The translations under genes were made by a program, and so were the position numbers. The notes beneath the pieces are model-generated. The model was not told the origin of the DNA, did no database searches, and worked only from the letters and a program-made list of their open reading frames with translations. Of a stretch of 64,000 nt of DNA, positions 1 through 11,055 are shown piece by piece (within the stretch, counting starts at the first letter, position 1; each line of letters starts with the position of its first letter). Origin of the DNA: Pseudoips prasinana (lineage: Eukaryota; Arthropoda; Insecta; Lepidoptera; Nolidae); NCBI GenBank assembly GCA_951640165.1, contig OX621237.1, forward strand, positions 17,422,001-17,486,000. The letters are read 5' to 3'.

Positions 1-254
1 AAACAAACCGATACAGTGATATCTTTAATCAATCTTGCTTGGTTAGAAGCACGTCCTATCGAGGCACAACTTAACGAAATGATTATGAAATGGTCAAATG
101 ATTTAACAAGACGTAAAGCAAAGATTACAGCTTTATCGCACCAGAGCTATACATTAAAGTATACGGTAAAATTTATGATACGTGCAACTACATATGCTGG
201 GTTGACTTAAATAAGTAGTAGTAGTGAGTAGTTTGAGGTCGAATGCTACCGTGT

Positions 255-500
255 GATGGCTCCAGCTCTAAGAAACCTTTTTTTATTAGGCAGGGCGAAT
301 GCCTATACATCCATCTATGTCAGGTGGATAATACAAATACAGCGCGCTACATGGAGAGAAATTTCCGCACAATCCTGGCATTCGCCAGCAAAACCGCCTT
401 CTGCATGTAATCCCCAGCCAGTTTTCAAGTCCTAAACTTTCAAGGTTGATCTTCAGGGATTTAGGAATAACTTCATTTGTGCATATTACAATAGGTATGA
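255..500 (-). mobile_element. non-LTR retrotransposon C-terminal fragment
   Basis: On the - strand this encodes VIIPIVICTNEVIPKSLK followed by degraded sequence. It resembles the IPxVIxxxGxIPKSL segment near the C-terminus of some insect non-LTR polyproteins. Only a short piece survives and the frame is broken further on. The exact clade cannot be told. Confidence 0.4.
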
Positions 501-1110
501 TCACTGGGCTTTCGAATTTGCGAATATTCGAAACTTAGATCAAGATATTATTATTTTGTTTGTTAATTTTTGGTTTTTCTGCGTGAGAGATGTTTTTATC
601 TTACGGTATTGTTATATCCACAAAAGATGTCTTTTTCATTTGTGGATAATAATTAATTATTGCATTATAAAAATCAAAAATGCTGTCTTTTCATCGCTAC
701 GAACGCAAACTCAGTCTTATGGAGAGTTATCATTATCCAACTATTGTGTCTGGAATGTGTGTGTGCCGTTTGACGTGTTATAGTGTTTGAATTTTATTGA
801 TGCTAAATCGACTTTAGTACGTAATTCTTCATAATAGAAAACTTACAAAAGCTTGGCCTTCGCCGTTGAATATTCGCATTGTGCATTATGTGCTATGTAC
901 GCGGAAGTACGTCTGGTTGTTATGTTGCGCGCGAATGCTCCCAGTCACGGCAACCGTTACGCCCAGTCCAGCGGCCTCGCCTCGTAAACCTTCGACGCGA
1001 TACCATTATAATCGGCTTCTTTACTTTATGCTCCTTAACTATACGTAGTTGTTATGCCATAGTGAACCATAATTAAATTGCCTTGCATGTAAAAATTTAA
1101 GAATTTATTC

Positions 1111-1485
1111 CATACATACATAGACTCACGCCTGTTTCTCAGAGGGGTAGGCAGACACAACGGATTTCCATTTTGCCTCGTTTACTGTGATAATATTCTT
1201 CAGGCTGGTCGCCAGTTTAGGGTTTTTCTGACCTAGCCTTTCTTGAGAACGTCTCCGATTTGGTCAGAAAATGTTGTACGATGTCGTCCCCTTACGGTTG
1301 TACAGACGCCAGCACATCCAGCTACCCCAATCTGTCAAGTTTCTTTTATAGATTTTCAACTTTATCACATTCACATTTATAAGATTCCCTTTCAATTGGG
1401 TAAATTTGACAGATTGGAGTAGCTTGATGTGCTGGCGTCTGTACAATTCACACGGGCCAGATAAACTTCTTCTGTCTTTTATCTT
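1111..1485 (-). mobile_element. RTE-like LINE 3' fragment, split by a MITE
   Basis: This matches, with several differences, the 3' end of the reverse transcriptase element at 29918-32191, including the (CATA)n terminal tail at 1111. It is 5'-truncated and frame-broken. A 139-bp MITE (1303-1441) interrupts it, and the LINE sequence resumes at about 1444. Confidence 0.8.
1303..1441. mobile_element. MITE family A, copy 1
   Basis: A foldback element with terminal inverted repeats starting CAGACGCCAGCACATC, flanked on both sides by TA within GTAC. The arms continue for about 45 bp around a short centre. It sits inside the RTE fragment, and removing it with one TA (or GTAC) restores the LINE sequence with only two base changes from the copy at 30 kb. 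Confidence 0.85.
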
Positions 1486-1640
1486 AGGATAGCTAACACA
1501 CTGCAGTCTGATCCCAAACTAGGCAGTGCTTGTACTATGGCAAACAGACAACTAATATATTTCTAATATAGTATAGTAAAAATACACCCAAACACAGAAC
1601 AAAAAATCTTGATCAAATAAATAATTGACTTAATGAACAG
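1480..1640 (-). mobile_element. SINE family d, 3' fragment
   Basis: The sequence reads tctgatcccaaactaggcag, then ctatggcaaacagacaact and cacccaaacacagaac, the shared 3' half of SINE families a and d. The tRNA-like head is missing. Confidence 0.7.
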
Positions 1641-2439
1641 TCACTCTTCGGCAATAGTTTTAGAGAAAATAGTTATTTTAAAACTTAAGGAACGGACTTT
1701 TCTGTATAAAACTAAATTTACCTGAGCTGTAATCCGATTGCAACAATCGTAAGCACTCCCCATTCAATATATACGAGTACTTATATATCTCGAAATGGAT
1801 TACAATAGACAAAGAAGTCCCATTTCATAAATATGAAAAAAAGATACAGCCAAATTGAATTCTTTTTATTTTTTGTAGAGCGGCAAAACATAGTAACAAA
1901 TTTTTAGGAATGCTAAGAGTAAGACTCGTGTTTTAATATTTTCTTCAAAGTTTATAAAATCTCTTATAAAAAACACGTGTTACGAGTAATTTTTAAATGT
2001 GCTATGTTTCATGACGAAATATTGTTATTTAATTTTAAAAATATGAATATAAGGTATAAGGAAAGTTACCAGATTAAATTACTTGTTGGGTAACGTTATT
2101 AGGTCATCATAACAGTAGTTTTTAGATGAGCTAATAATATAATAAAAGTAGTTTTATGATGAAGTAATAACGCTAATAAAAAATAATAGATTAAAATATC
2201 TTTGCATAGCCACTAGTCCAATATACACATGGCATCCGCGCTTTTAATGGATGTTCCTATCGGAAGATAACCTTCTTTCAATGAACCTCCTTTCAGTAAT
2301 TTGAAAAATTCACAACGATTCTCAACATTATTTGTCAATAAATTCCAGTTTAAAAAATATCTTAGATTAAATTTTATTTCATTTCATTTTATAACTAAAT
2401 ATCTTGAATTATTTTATTCTAATTTAAAATTGATGCTTC

Positions 2440-2540
2440 AGGTGTTACAAGCGTAGATACATGGGTTAGGGTGGCTGCTTTCCATCACGTGAACCGTACG
2501 CTTGTTTGCAGATCTTTCCTCGCTAGACCACCATTTTTAT
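2440..2540 (+). repeat. probable LINE 3' end fragment
   Basis: The segment with tgatgcttcaggtgttac and gtgaaccgtacgcttgtttg resembles a common lepidopteran non-LTR 3' untranslated region. It is too decayed to classify further. A related fragment lies near 28985-29080. Confidence 0.35.
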
Positions 2541-3419
2541 AACACCCTTATCATTTTGCTTTTTCATTAGAACTAAAAGATTACATCATTTTTTAAGGTT
2601 GTCTTACCCCAACGGAGTCAACGAAACTAAGTCTGCACTGTACATTCGTCTGTTTGTCATTTTCCTCTTACTGAAAGAGGGCAGAGGGTCGGACAGCGGG
2701 AATATAGAGCTGTATCTTATGAAACCCTTTTGTGTGCGATTCGGACTTGCACTTAGCAATCATTTGTATTATACTGGCCAGCATTATGAAGTGACAAAAC
2801 AAGTTTTAGTCTCTAAAATGGGAATTAATTAATTTAGTCATCCGCCAGATTTTAAACCAATACCAATCCGGGGTAGGCGCGAGGCGAGGAGGCCATTTAA
2901 TTTTGTTTTTCTTTTCAACACTATTGTATATTGCTATAACTATATTACTACTATTATACATAGTAAAGCGAAGGTTATATTATTAACAGTAATTATTTAC
3001 AACCCAACACTGTGCTGTCATCCGCGGATCTTCCAACAGAGAGCAGTTTTCCAATAAACTTGTAACGCAGTATTATAATATCTTCCAAAAATTTACAATC
3101 ATATTTTGGATAAGATAATTAATAATAATTTATCTTCAAATATTACACTCTTCGATACTACTACTACTATTTCATTCATTGGAATATAATAATATCCCAA
3201 TTATTTTATTGTAACAATAGCGGAGTACTGGATGGCCAATGTAAATTATAATATTTAGAACATTTAATTTCAACAATAATAAATATTATTAAAATATTTT
3301 AGTGAAATTGTTACACCTTGTATTACCTATAATAATAAATATTTAATACATATAAACGTAGTAAAACTTCGACGAATCCCTAATTTAAGCTGACTAATAT
3401 AAAATATAGATTGGATAAT

Positions 3420-3610
3420 CAACGTAGTGCGTACGAGCGCAATTTGCGACAATTCTGTGTATCAATAATCCGAGCGAAGCATATCGCAGCACGCGTGCGT
3501 TCCCGACGGACTGGGCGGAGGCACTTTAATTAATGAACCTCTTTGTTGAAAGCGCCCCGCCGCTCGCTAATAACAACACGCAGAACATGCAAGGGGTGTT
3601 TTGTTTATAC
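3420..3610 (+). promoter_or_regulatory. GC-richer island in Lim3 intron, candidate conserved element
   Basis: In a strongly AT-rich intron this segment is CG-rich (several CpG, for example near 3438-3515) and includes the homeodomain-type core TTAATTAATGA at 3525-3535 next to AACCTCTTTG. It does not match any repeat seen elsewhere in the window and has no useful open frame. It could be an enhancer of Lim3; this is inference only. Confidence 0.25.
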
Positions 3611-3924
3611 ACTATATAATTTATTTGTTTAAATCGAAAGGAATTGAAGCGTTAGGTACTCCAACAAGATTTGCGTTATGGAATCAAAGTTCGGTGGCAG
3701 TCATTACACGATGCATGAAATACCTAAACTTTGTTGATATGGTTAATGTTAATTTTAACTTTCTTTCAGTGACTGACTAAAGTGACTGAGGATATTTTAA
3801 AAAAAATGTATTGTTCGAAGCTCGCTTGTAGTCCTTACGAAATTTGAGCATTGTCACCATATTTATATATTATATGAATGTTATTATGTATTATATAATA
3901 ACACTAATAATAATATCCTGGGAA

Positions 3925-4095
3925 ATTATTCACATACGGCCATCTGATCCCAAACTAAGTAGAGCTTGTACTATGGAAACCAGATAACTGATATACTTAG
4001 TACATATAGGTACTATTTTTCTTTTGTAATTATATACTTATATAAATAATTTACACCCAGACTCAGGACAAACAGACATGTTCAACTCAGAATAT
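3925..4095 (-). mobile_element. SINE family a, 3' part
   Basis: It carries the family's inverse tail: gatcccaaactaagtagagc, then cttatataaataatttacac and ccagactcaggacaaacagac. The tRNA-related head is absent. Confidence 0.7.
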
Positions 4096-4339
4096 AGAAA
4101 ATTAAGTTCTTTAGTGCATTGAAACACGTTTTTGTTACGCATCACACCGTTCAATCTCGCACCATTTGGCAAAAGATTTGGCATGATCGCTTCTCAAGAT
4201 GAGAAAATCAATATTGCGGTTTCTGTACTTCACTTGATTAAAAATCCTTTGGTTTTGCTGGACGGGTAGAAGTAAGGGTGATACGCATCTAATCATTTGG
4301 TTTGTATGAATAAATCAATATCTTAGAACAACTGAAACA

Positions 4340-4490
4340 CTAGTATCTGATCCTAACTAGACAGAGCCTAAGCTATGGAAAGCAGTCTGCTGCTGCTAAA
4401 TAAACTTAGAAGTGATAACCCTTATATATTTATTAACATACTAATTATAGATAAATGACACCCAAACACAGATCAAATAATCGCACTCAT
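4340..4490 (-). mobile_element. SINE family d, 3' fragment
   Basis: The segment tctgatcctaactagacag through acccaaacacagatcaaata matches the 3' half of SINE family d. It ends about 70 bp before the Lim3 splice acceptor. Confidence 0.65.
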
Positions 4491-4559
4491 GTCTAACCTA
4501 TAAAATGACATGGTCCTTTAATAATTATTGACTTATATTTTTGTCTCATTTTTTGACAG

Positions 4560-4714
4560 ACGAGCGAAAGAAAAGCGGCTAAAAAAAGACGCCGGACGTA
4601 CGCGCTGGTCACAATACTTTAGGTCCATGAAGAGTGGCAGCGGTTCTCCGAGACACGATCGACTGCTGGATAAGGATGAACTCAAAATTGACTTGGATTC
4701 ATTCAGTCATCACG
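4560..4714 (+). CDS. Lim3: Lim3 exon: end of homeodomain and linker
   Basis: The acceptor is ttttgacag and the donor is cacg|gtaatt. The first base completes an Arg codon from the previous exon (QNR|RAKEK), and the last G joins AG of the next exon to make Glu. It encodes the homeodomain end and the DKDELKIDLDSFSHH segment. Confidence 0.93.
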
Positions 4715-7268
4715 GTAATTTTATTTCCAAATAAAACATAGTCTTTTTCAGACTTTAAGCGAAAGTGAAATGGTTTAAAGAGGTCAGAGAAAAACGCTAG
4801 GTTTCCTTGTTGTATGGTCACAGTATAATGGTCACGAAACATTAATAATCTCTTTGGCAAAATCTCTTTGGCTCGAAAGTTCTCTAGCACTCTTTAACGA
4901 CTAGCCGGACTAACAATACAAAGATTGGATGGATTTGAGTCTCTGGAATGCGTTTAACCAAGGCAAGCATATTAACTGTAAACATGTTACAGAATGTTGC
5001 TCCAACTTAATTTTTAAAAAGAAATAGAAGAACTATGTCTATACTGCCCTTTGATGAATAGTGGTAGTGGATCTCCACAATATGGCCAGTTATTGCCCAA
5101 ATTAAACTTCTATTTGCCTGTGGTTTTTAAATGTATTACTTCTTCTTTAATAGCTTCTTTAATGTTCAATTAATCTTACTTAGTCATTCTAGCTCTAAGA
5201 TATAGACACGCCATATAGTACATAAATACTAGCTATGTGGCTGGAAATATTAGTTGTAATCCTTTGAAATTTGGGTGGCGAAGTCTAGTTTCGTAAAACG
5301 ATTTCATTGTTATTTTACTCGGGTCTTTGATATTTAACTACATAATTAAAAAACACGCGGTAAAGCTCATGAACATTGTACATACCTGAAACGTAGGGCT
5401 CGTCAAGATATTTTTACTATTATAATAATTGAATTAAATACATTAAATGTAATATAAAAATCATTAATATCTTAATCCTTCAAGTTAGTGTGATCGGTTC
5501 ACATCTACAGTTCCGTAATTAAATCAACAACGTTTCTAAAAAAAATAGAATGTCCAGTCTGTACACTAACGATCTTTCTCTCCTGACTAAATATACCAAA
5601 TTAACCTCAGGTAAATAAAATTTTAGTGGACGGTTATAAACTAGAAGTAAAATTCTCCAAAACAAGAATAACACAATTTAAACCACATCAAAAACCACTG
5701 TTGACTTAATATAAATAAACTTCAAAATATAAATTGTCCCGAAAATCACCACACTCGACTACACAATAGATTACAAACGTTAACTGAAAATCATATGTAA
5801 ACAAAATTAGTGTAATTCATCTATAATATGCATGTATTTAGAAATATATAAGTATGTTTATCAGTTGCTTGGTTGCTATAGTTCAGGCTCTGTCTAGTTT
5901 AGGATCAGACTGCAGTGTGTTAGTTGACCCATGATATTTATTTAGTTATTCTATGATTAAATCTTTTAAACCTTTACCTTTTGAAAACGAACTGACCATC
6001 GCGCAATTAGAATACTGCGTAATTTTAGTTAGTTAGTAGCAGCGATTTTTAGTGCGCCCCAACTATTGTCCCTTGTCCTTCCGAGAAGTAAACGCTAAAT
6101 TAAGTAAAGAACTAATAAGTTGGACCTATGAACAAACTGAAGACCTTTTAAAAATAATAATATAAATTGACTTGGCAATTATATCGAAAATTGTACGTAA
6201 ATTTACAATAAGATCATATTTATTTTAGCACTGGAATAGTTCCATTTTCAATTAGTATGTATATTCTTTATAATGTAACATCAACTGTTTGTTCAATACT
6301 TTTATGTAACCAGGTGTATTTTGTAATTGAAATACATTCACACAATTACAAATTAGTCTAAGCTCCCCGCAGGACAGGCTCAGCCTAGTGCAGGGAGTTT
6401 CGCATTTTCATATTTATATTAGCAATAAAAATTTGTATACTTTATTATAAAAACCCTGTATAAACGTGTTAATTCTTAGTTAATAAAGTTCTATTCTATT
6501 CTATTATCCAATATTTTGTACATTAGTTTCCAACTAATGAGTTAATAATCTCATGTAAAATTATCATTCCTGACAGAGCTGAGCAACGACAGCTATAGTA
6601 CGGTTGCTCTGGGTGGCGAGGAAGGGTCTCCTGCGGGCGGCGGTGCTACGTCGGGCGGCGCGAGGTACGCCGCCACGCCACCGTATCTCCGCACGCATTC
6701 CCCCCCACATCCCCACTACCATTACCCACCCGACCACCTCGTCTACACCAATATTGGTAAGTACAAATTCAAGTCAATTTCTTCTAGTAGTTAAGATTAA
6801 ATGTTTTTCGTAACTTCTTTAAAATAAACACATGAATACTCCTATTAGTTACCTAAATGGGAAGCCGCTGGATGCGGGCCGGCTATTGTGGAGATCCTTG
6901 GGGAGGCCTTTGTTCAGCAGTGGACGTCTTTCGGCTGATATGATGATGATGATTACTTAAATGACTTATAAGTATTCCTAAAACTAAAATAGTTCTTAAC
7001 ATAATATAAGTACGGTAGGATCTCGTTGATTGATTAAACTGTTCAAAATGTTCACGGCTAATGTAAACCATCGCAAAATTGATAAGCATATGGAATTGCA
7101 GGTCAAGCAATGAGCGGTGCAGGCATCGGGGGCGCGGGTGGCGCCGGCGGCGCATCGGACCTAAGCAGCTCGTCGTCACCAGCGGCGGGTGGTTACCCCG
7201 ACTTCCCACCGTCGCCGGACTCTTGGCTGGGCGAGGCGCACCACTACTCGCCGCGTGCGTTCCCCTAG
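4560..7268 (+). CDS. Lim3: Lim3 LIM-homeobox transcription factor (LHX3/LHX4 type), 3' part
   Basis: This is a sequence-specific nuclear transcription factor; the Lim3/LHX3/LHX4 family specifies motor neuron and neuroendocrine identity. The window shows the last three coding exons, 4560-4714, 6577-6756 and 7102-7268, which join in one frame and give 167 residues. The first starts inside homeodomain helix 3 with RRAKEKRLKKDAGR, then RWSQYFRSMK, the signature that separates LHX3/4 from other LIM-homeodomain proteins. The second starts with LSNDSYSTV and runs into a Pro/His/Tyr-rich tail. The third is Gly/Ser-rich and ends in GGYPDFPPSPDSWLGEA, matching the conserved C-terminus of LHX3. Splice sites are GT..AG and phases agree. 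LIM domains and most of the homeodomain are outside the window. The frame stays open for 31 codons after the TAG stop (see 7269-7364). Confidence 0.95.
5880..5925 (+). mobile_element. SINE 3' tail fragment
   Basis: The short piece gttcaggctctgtctagttt followed by aggatcagactgcagtgtg is the 3' tail of SINE family d in + orientation. The rest of Lim3 intron 4715-6576 shows nothing else recognisable apart from the LINE end at 6335-6507. Confidence 0.55.
6335..6507 (+). mobile_element. LINE 3' end with TTCTA tail
   Basis: The segment has taagctccccgcaggacagg and agtgcagggagtttcgc, and ends ttaataaagttctattctat. The pattern of 3' untranslated region, AATAAA and a short (TTCTA)n tail is typical of jockey/CR1-like LINEs. 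No coding part remains. Confidence 0.6.
6577..6756 (+). CDS. Lim3: Lim3 exon: LSNDSYSTV and Pro/His-rich region
   Basis: The acceptor is cctgacag|agctgagc and the donor is atattg|gtaagt. The phase matches both neighbours. The LSNDSYSTV start is shared with Drosophila Lim3 (from memory). The rest is Gly/Ala then Pro/His/Tyr-rich and probably disordered. Confidence 0.92.
6855..6955 (+). mobile_element. RTE 3' end fragment in Lim3 intron
   Basis: It reads gggaagccgctggatgcggg, then ttcagcagtggacgtctttc and ends gatatgatgatgatgatta. This is the 3' terminus of the RTE family whose C-terminal coding region is seen at 59575-59990. It lies in the intron between the last two Lim3 exons. Confidence 0.75.
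7102..7268 (+). CDS. Lim3: Lim3 terminal coding exon
   Basis: The acceptor is ggaattgcag|gtcaagca. It encodes a Gly/Ala/Ser-rich stretch and the conserved C-terminal motif ending SPDSWLGEAHHYSPRAFP, then TAG at 7266-7268. The human LHX3 C-terminus has the same YPDFPASPASWLDE pattern. Confidence 0.92.
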
Positions 7269-7364
7269 CGGCGGCCACCGCCGGCGCACGCTGCGCCCGC
7301 GCCACCGCCCTTCCCGCACGGACTCGTGCAGCCGCTCGAACTCGTCGTTAAACGGGAGATGTGA
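7269..7364 (+). other. in-frame open extension after the Lim3 stop
   Basis: Directly after TAG (7266-7268) the same frame stays open for 31 codons to TGA at 7362-7364. It encodes a Pro/Ala-rich stretch that ends FPHGLVQPLELVVKREM. GC-rich coding-like composition stops at the TGA, where the sequence turns AT-rich. The base after the stop is C (TAG CGG). This may be translational readthrough, or the TAG may be a recent nonsense change, or an assembly error from CAG. GC-rich DNA is often open by chance, so it is a candidate only. Confidence 0.5.
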
Positions 7365-7750
7365 CTGAACACTTGATATGTTCCACTTATAATGATAAAA
7401 CATATTGCCGGTTGACTATCACGTCAATATAGTGTAACGTGATCTGGGGCCATAACCTAAAACTACTCGAATAATTATCAGACAGCTCAGATCGTTAAAT
7501 TGAGACTCTATGCGTTTATGAACATTGTAATGTTTTGAAATTACATAAAAACACTGTCGACAAGAAGATATTTCCGGGTGCCTAAAAAAATTGAGTCAAG
7601 ATCGTTAATTTTAATTGGCGCTAGTTACCTTAATGACCTTCATTTTCTTACTTTTTGTGTTTGCCTCCCTATTCAAAACTGAACTATTGACTCAAACATA
7701 AAGCAGAATTAGGCATATTATAATCGTACATTTTTTGGATATGTGATATT

Positions 7751-7756
7751 AATAAA
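7751..7756 (+). terminator. candidate Lim3 poly(A) signal
   Basis: AATAAA lies about 480 bases after the TAG stop and 390 after the TGA, in AT-rich sequence; it is the best canonical signal before the PHLPP 3' end. Confidence 0.5.
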
Positions 7757-8114
7757 GAAGACAAAGACAATATAACTTCCCTATCTTCATTATTAAAGTA
7801 TTCATAAATACACGAAGAGTCAGCCGATCAAATAAATAGGTCCTATGATGCCAAGGAAAGTGAATTTTGATATTTACTAAAACTATCCAACTACCCTGAG
7901 AGATGCCTTTTTTATAAGTACGTACCTATACTATGTTTGCCACTTTCTATTAAGGTGTGCCACATTACCATTATCTAAAATTTTGCTTTGATGTTCTTAC
8001 ATCTCGTGATTGTGCCCTTTGGATTTGTAAATTAATAACCATTTGTATATAAGTAGAATGTAAGTGAGCGTTTTGTGCACAAAATATTTTTAAACGCCTT
8101 TTACTAGCAAGGTA

Positions 8115-8248
8115 CAGACGCCAGCAGATCCAGCTACCCCAATCTGTCAAATTTCTTTTATAGATTTTCAACTTTATCACAGAAGCATAAGGTACATTTC
8201 AATCGGGGAAATTTGACAGATTGGGATACCTTGATGTGCTGGCGTCTG
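8115..8248. mobile_element. MITE family A, copy 2
   Basis: Ends are CAGACGCCAGCA and its inverse, flanked by TA inside GTAC on both sides, with a 134-bp hairpin body matching copy 1. It sits between the Lim3 and PHLPP 3' ends. Confidence 0.85.
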
Positions 8249-8544
8249 TACTTAATGTATATATGAATAGTCATTATAGATGTTAAGAGTACCAACTACT
8301 ATATTATGTACATTACTATATATAATAATGACATGAATGAAAATATGATTTACGTAGTTCTAATTCGATATTTATTAACATTCGACAGGAATTATCACAA
8401 TATTGTACATACAATTAATGTAAAATAATTAATATTAGCTGATATAGGCAAGTCCATAGTGATTATAATACTTTGTGCAAAAAATCTAGTCGACAAATGA
8501 ATGGTATCTCTATATAAATAATTGTACATGTACTTACAATAAAT

Positions 8545-8550
8545 TTTATT
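8545..8550 (-). terminator. candidate PHLPP poly(A) signal
   Basis: On the - strand AATAAA lies about 155 bases after the PHLPP stop codon, a usual spacing. Confidence 0.6.
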
Positions 8551-8704
8551 TACAACTTATATACTGTACTAGACAGAAGACGCCACGCATCTGAGACTTG
8601 CACTACAGACACCCGCCATTTTTGGCCATCTAATAAAAACGTCCTTAATGTAAAAGTGCATCCGACACCGCGGCGTCGACTGTACTATATAGTCTGCGTA
8701 TCAT

Positions 8705-11055
8705 TTACAACTCTGTTGTAGCTACACCCCAGTACTGTTGCATGCGGCCCTCTAAGTCTAAAGAATCTTGAGTTGATTTTTCTTGTATCACAGCAAAGTC
8801 GTATTCCAAATGATAAGGCATTAGCCGTTGGAGGGAGCCGAAATAGGCAGCATTCGGACCACCATTCGGTAATCTTCCAGAGCCAAAACGAAAATCTGGT
8901 TTAAGTGCAGTTCCAAACGATCGAGCGCTACCAAAATGCTTAGATAAAAACGGTACGCCTTTAGACTGCTTTCCAGCTAAATGTAATTGAGGACTACTGC
9001 CCGATAATCCTTTCAAGTTTCTCAAACTACTAACGTTCGATTTTATGCCTTTTGACAAGTTATCCAACTCCTTATCGAACAACATCTGAGTATTTTGCTC
9101 TAGCATATACTCCCAGCACTTGAATTGTTCCTCTGGATTAGACATTTCATCGTTTCTTTGATCGTCTTCTTTGTCTTCCTCAACACGGACGCGAATGGCT
9201 CGTGCGACGCCTCCACGGCAGCTCCTACGTTCTGATGCTTTGGCTTGAGAGCGCACGCTGGCGTAATGTTGATGACTAACGGCCTCGCTTGGTGGACGGT
9301 CACTTTGACCGCTCGGAGATGATCGATCGCTACTCGGCTTCGGTGGTGACACTGAGTGACAACAGGGCTCCAATCGAGAGCAACAGCAGTCGGACCTACA
9401 CACCGACTTATTACTGTTTATAGTTTGTCGCAATTCACGCATTAATAAGTCAACATCGGAGCGAGCGGCGTCAAAGCGAATTATTAACACTGAAACACAT
9501 TCCTCGACGCCGTAACTCTGTGCCAAATCCTGTAATCTTTTAGCAGCTAGGACCGGATTCCGTTCGGCTCGTACTTCGGACACTGCCGCTTCCATATTGA
9601 CAGCGTTCCAAAATGTACCATTACCTAATATTAAAAATTCATCGTCCTCCTTTATGACAGTTTGTATAACATCGGGGTCGGGTATTGTATTAGGATACCG
9701 TGTGGAATAACCCAGACGTTTATTATTTTCAATTCCCAAACTTAAAGGTCCATTTCGTCTACTTAATACTGCTTTAGTATCGCCGACATTGGCTAATCGT
9801 AAACTATATTTGCGAGCAGTGTGACCAAATCCATTTTCAGTTGCTGTTATTGGTGATAAATGGCATAAAATTAAACATGCACCTTTTCTTTGCCCTTTTT
9901 CTTTTAATTCTCTATGCGCAGAAAGAACAACATATTTCATGTACTCATTTACTGTTTCTTTTATAGACTTTTCTTCTAACAAAAGCCCCGGTATACATGT
10001 TTGTAGCAATTTTGGCACTTCTATATCAGTTTCACCATCGATTATGGCAAAAAGTCCTTCCCTATTACAAAATGATGGAAGACGTATCTGTGCACAACAT
10101 AGTTGCAATGATTTGTTCGGACATTCTGAAAAGCCAGTACTCCAAGGGGTGGACCCACTCATCTCTTCATGATATCCACTTCTTTGCGTCCAAGGTAGTG
10201 AGTGTCGTCCGGTAACATCGACCAAACTAAGAGGGCGTTGACATCTGTATGCGCTGAACTGTGACGGGTCTACTTGTAGTTTTTTGTTACAAGATATATC
10301 TAAAAATTTTAGTTGTTTCGGTGCAAGAAGTCGGAGATCAATGCTGTCAAGTTCATTATGAGCAAAATCCAATATCTTCACAGACGCACTGCATGCAAAC
10401 ATGGGTACAGAACGTAATCTGTTGGAGTGGGCTCTGACTACTCTGATATTATTGAACTGTGGTAAATTCTCAGGAAGTTTTGAAAGACAGTTTCCAGATA
10501 AAACTAATTCCTCAATATCAGGCCAAAAGTTCATACAAGTTTCCGGTAAATTAGTCAAACAGTTGTAAGCTATATGCAAGATCTTTAATCCTCTAAAAGC
10601 TATTATAACATCGGAGACTTCATCTGTAAGGCAGTTTGCAGTTAGATAGAGGCGTTCTAAGCAATGGGACGATGGTCCTCTTGCATTAGGTAATCGACTT
10701 AATCTATTATTTGTGAGGTTGAGGACGCAGAGTCTGTCGCACACTGAGAAGAAGTTTTCTGGTAAAGATTGTATGCAATTGTCATGAAGGAGTAGTTCTT
10801 TTAGAGGTGACCGTAGCCTGGGCATAGAGGGCATGCTGGAAATTTTGTTGTGTGCGAGGTGTAAGCTGCTGAGACTGGAGAGTTCGCTGCAAAACAGATG
10901 CTCGGGCAGGGATGATAGCTGGTTGTTGCTGGCGTGTAGTGTTGTGAGATCGGAGCACCCGCTGAGCCATTGCGGTAATGAAAGCAATTTATTGTATGAC
11001 ACGTCGATTTCTACTAGATTTATTGGTGGGACTGTTGTCGTAAGAGTTTCTAATT
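8705..11055 (-). CDS. Phlpp: PHLPP exon 7: LRRs, PP2C-like domain, C-terminal tail
   Basis: This 2351-bp terminal exon starts after tttctatttcag, completing a Gln codon (C|AA). It carries about ten LRR units (for example [15 protein letters not shown]), then the phosphatase-like domain and an acidic, Ser-rich tail. The stop is TAA at 8705-8707. Confidence 0.95.

Larger units (their letters stand above)
1..4559 (+). other. Lim3 intron (5' part outside window)
   Basis: This stretch precedes the first Lim3 exon visible here and holds no exon I can recognise. I looked for the upstream homeodomain and LIM-domain coding sequence and did not find it, so those exons must lie to the left. It contains repeat fragments listed separately (255-500, 1111-1640, 2440-2540, 3925-4095, 4340-4490) and one GC-richer island at 3420-3610. 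The rest, including 500-1110 and 1640-3420, is AT-rich sequence in which I see nothing identifiable. Confidence 0.6.
7365..8704. other. convergent intergenic region Lim3 / PHLPP
   Basis: This holds the 3' ends of Lim3 (+) and PHLPP (-). Recognisable parts are a Lim3 polyadenylation signal at 7751-7756, a MITE at 8115-8248 and a PHLPP polyadenylation signal at 8545-8550. The rest is AT-rich with no evident gene. Confidence 0.6.

Noticed and set aside
2599..2832. 77-codon + strand frame
   Set aside because: No start context or family features; lies in Lim3 intron.
6883..7305. 140-codon - strand frame opposite Lim3
   Set aside because: It overlaps the last Lim3 exon and its GC-rich sequence; composition (Arg/Ala/Pro) is typical of a shadow frame.
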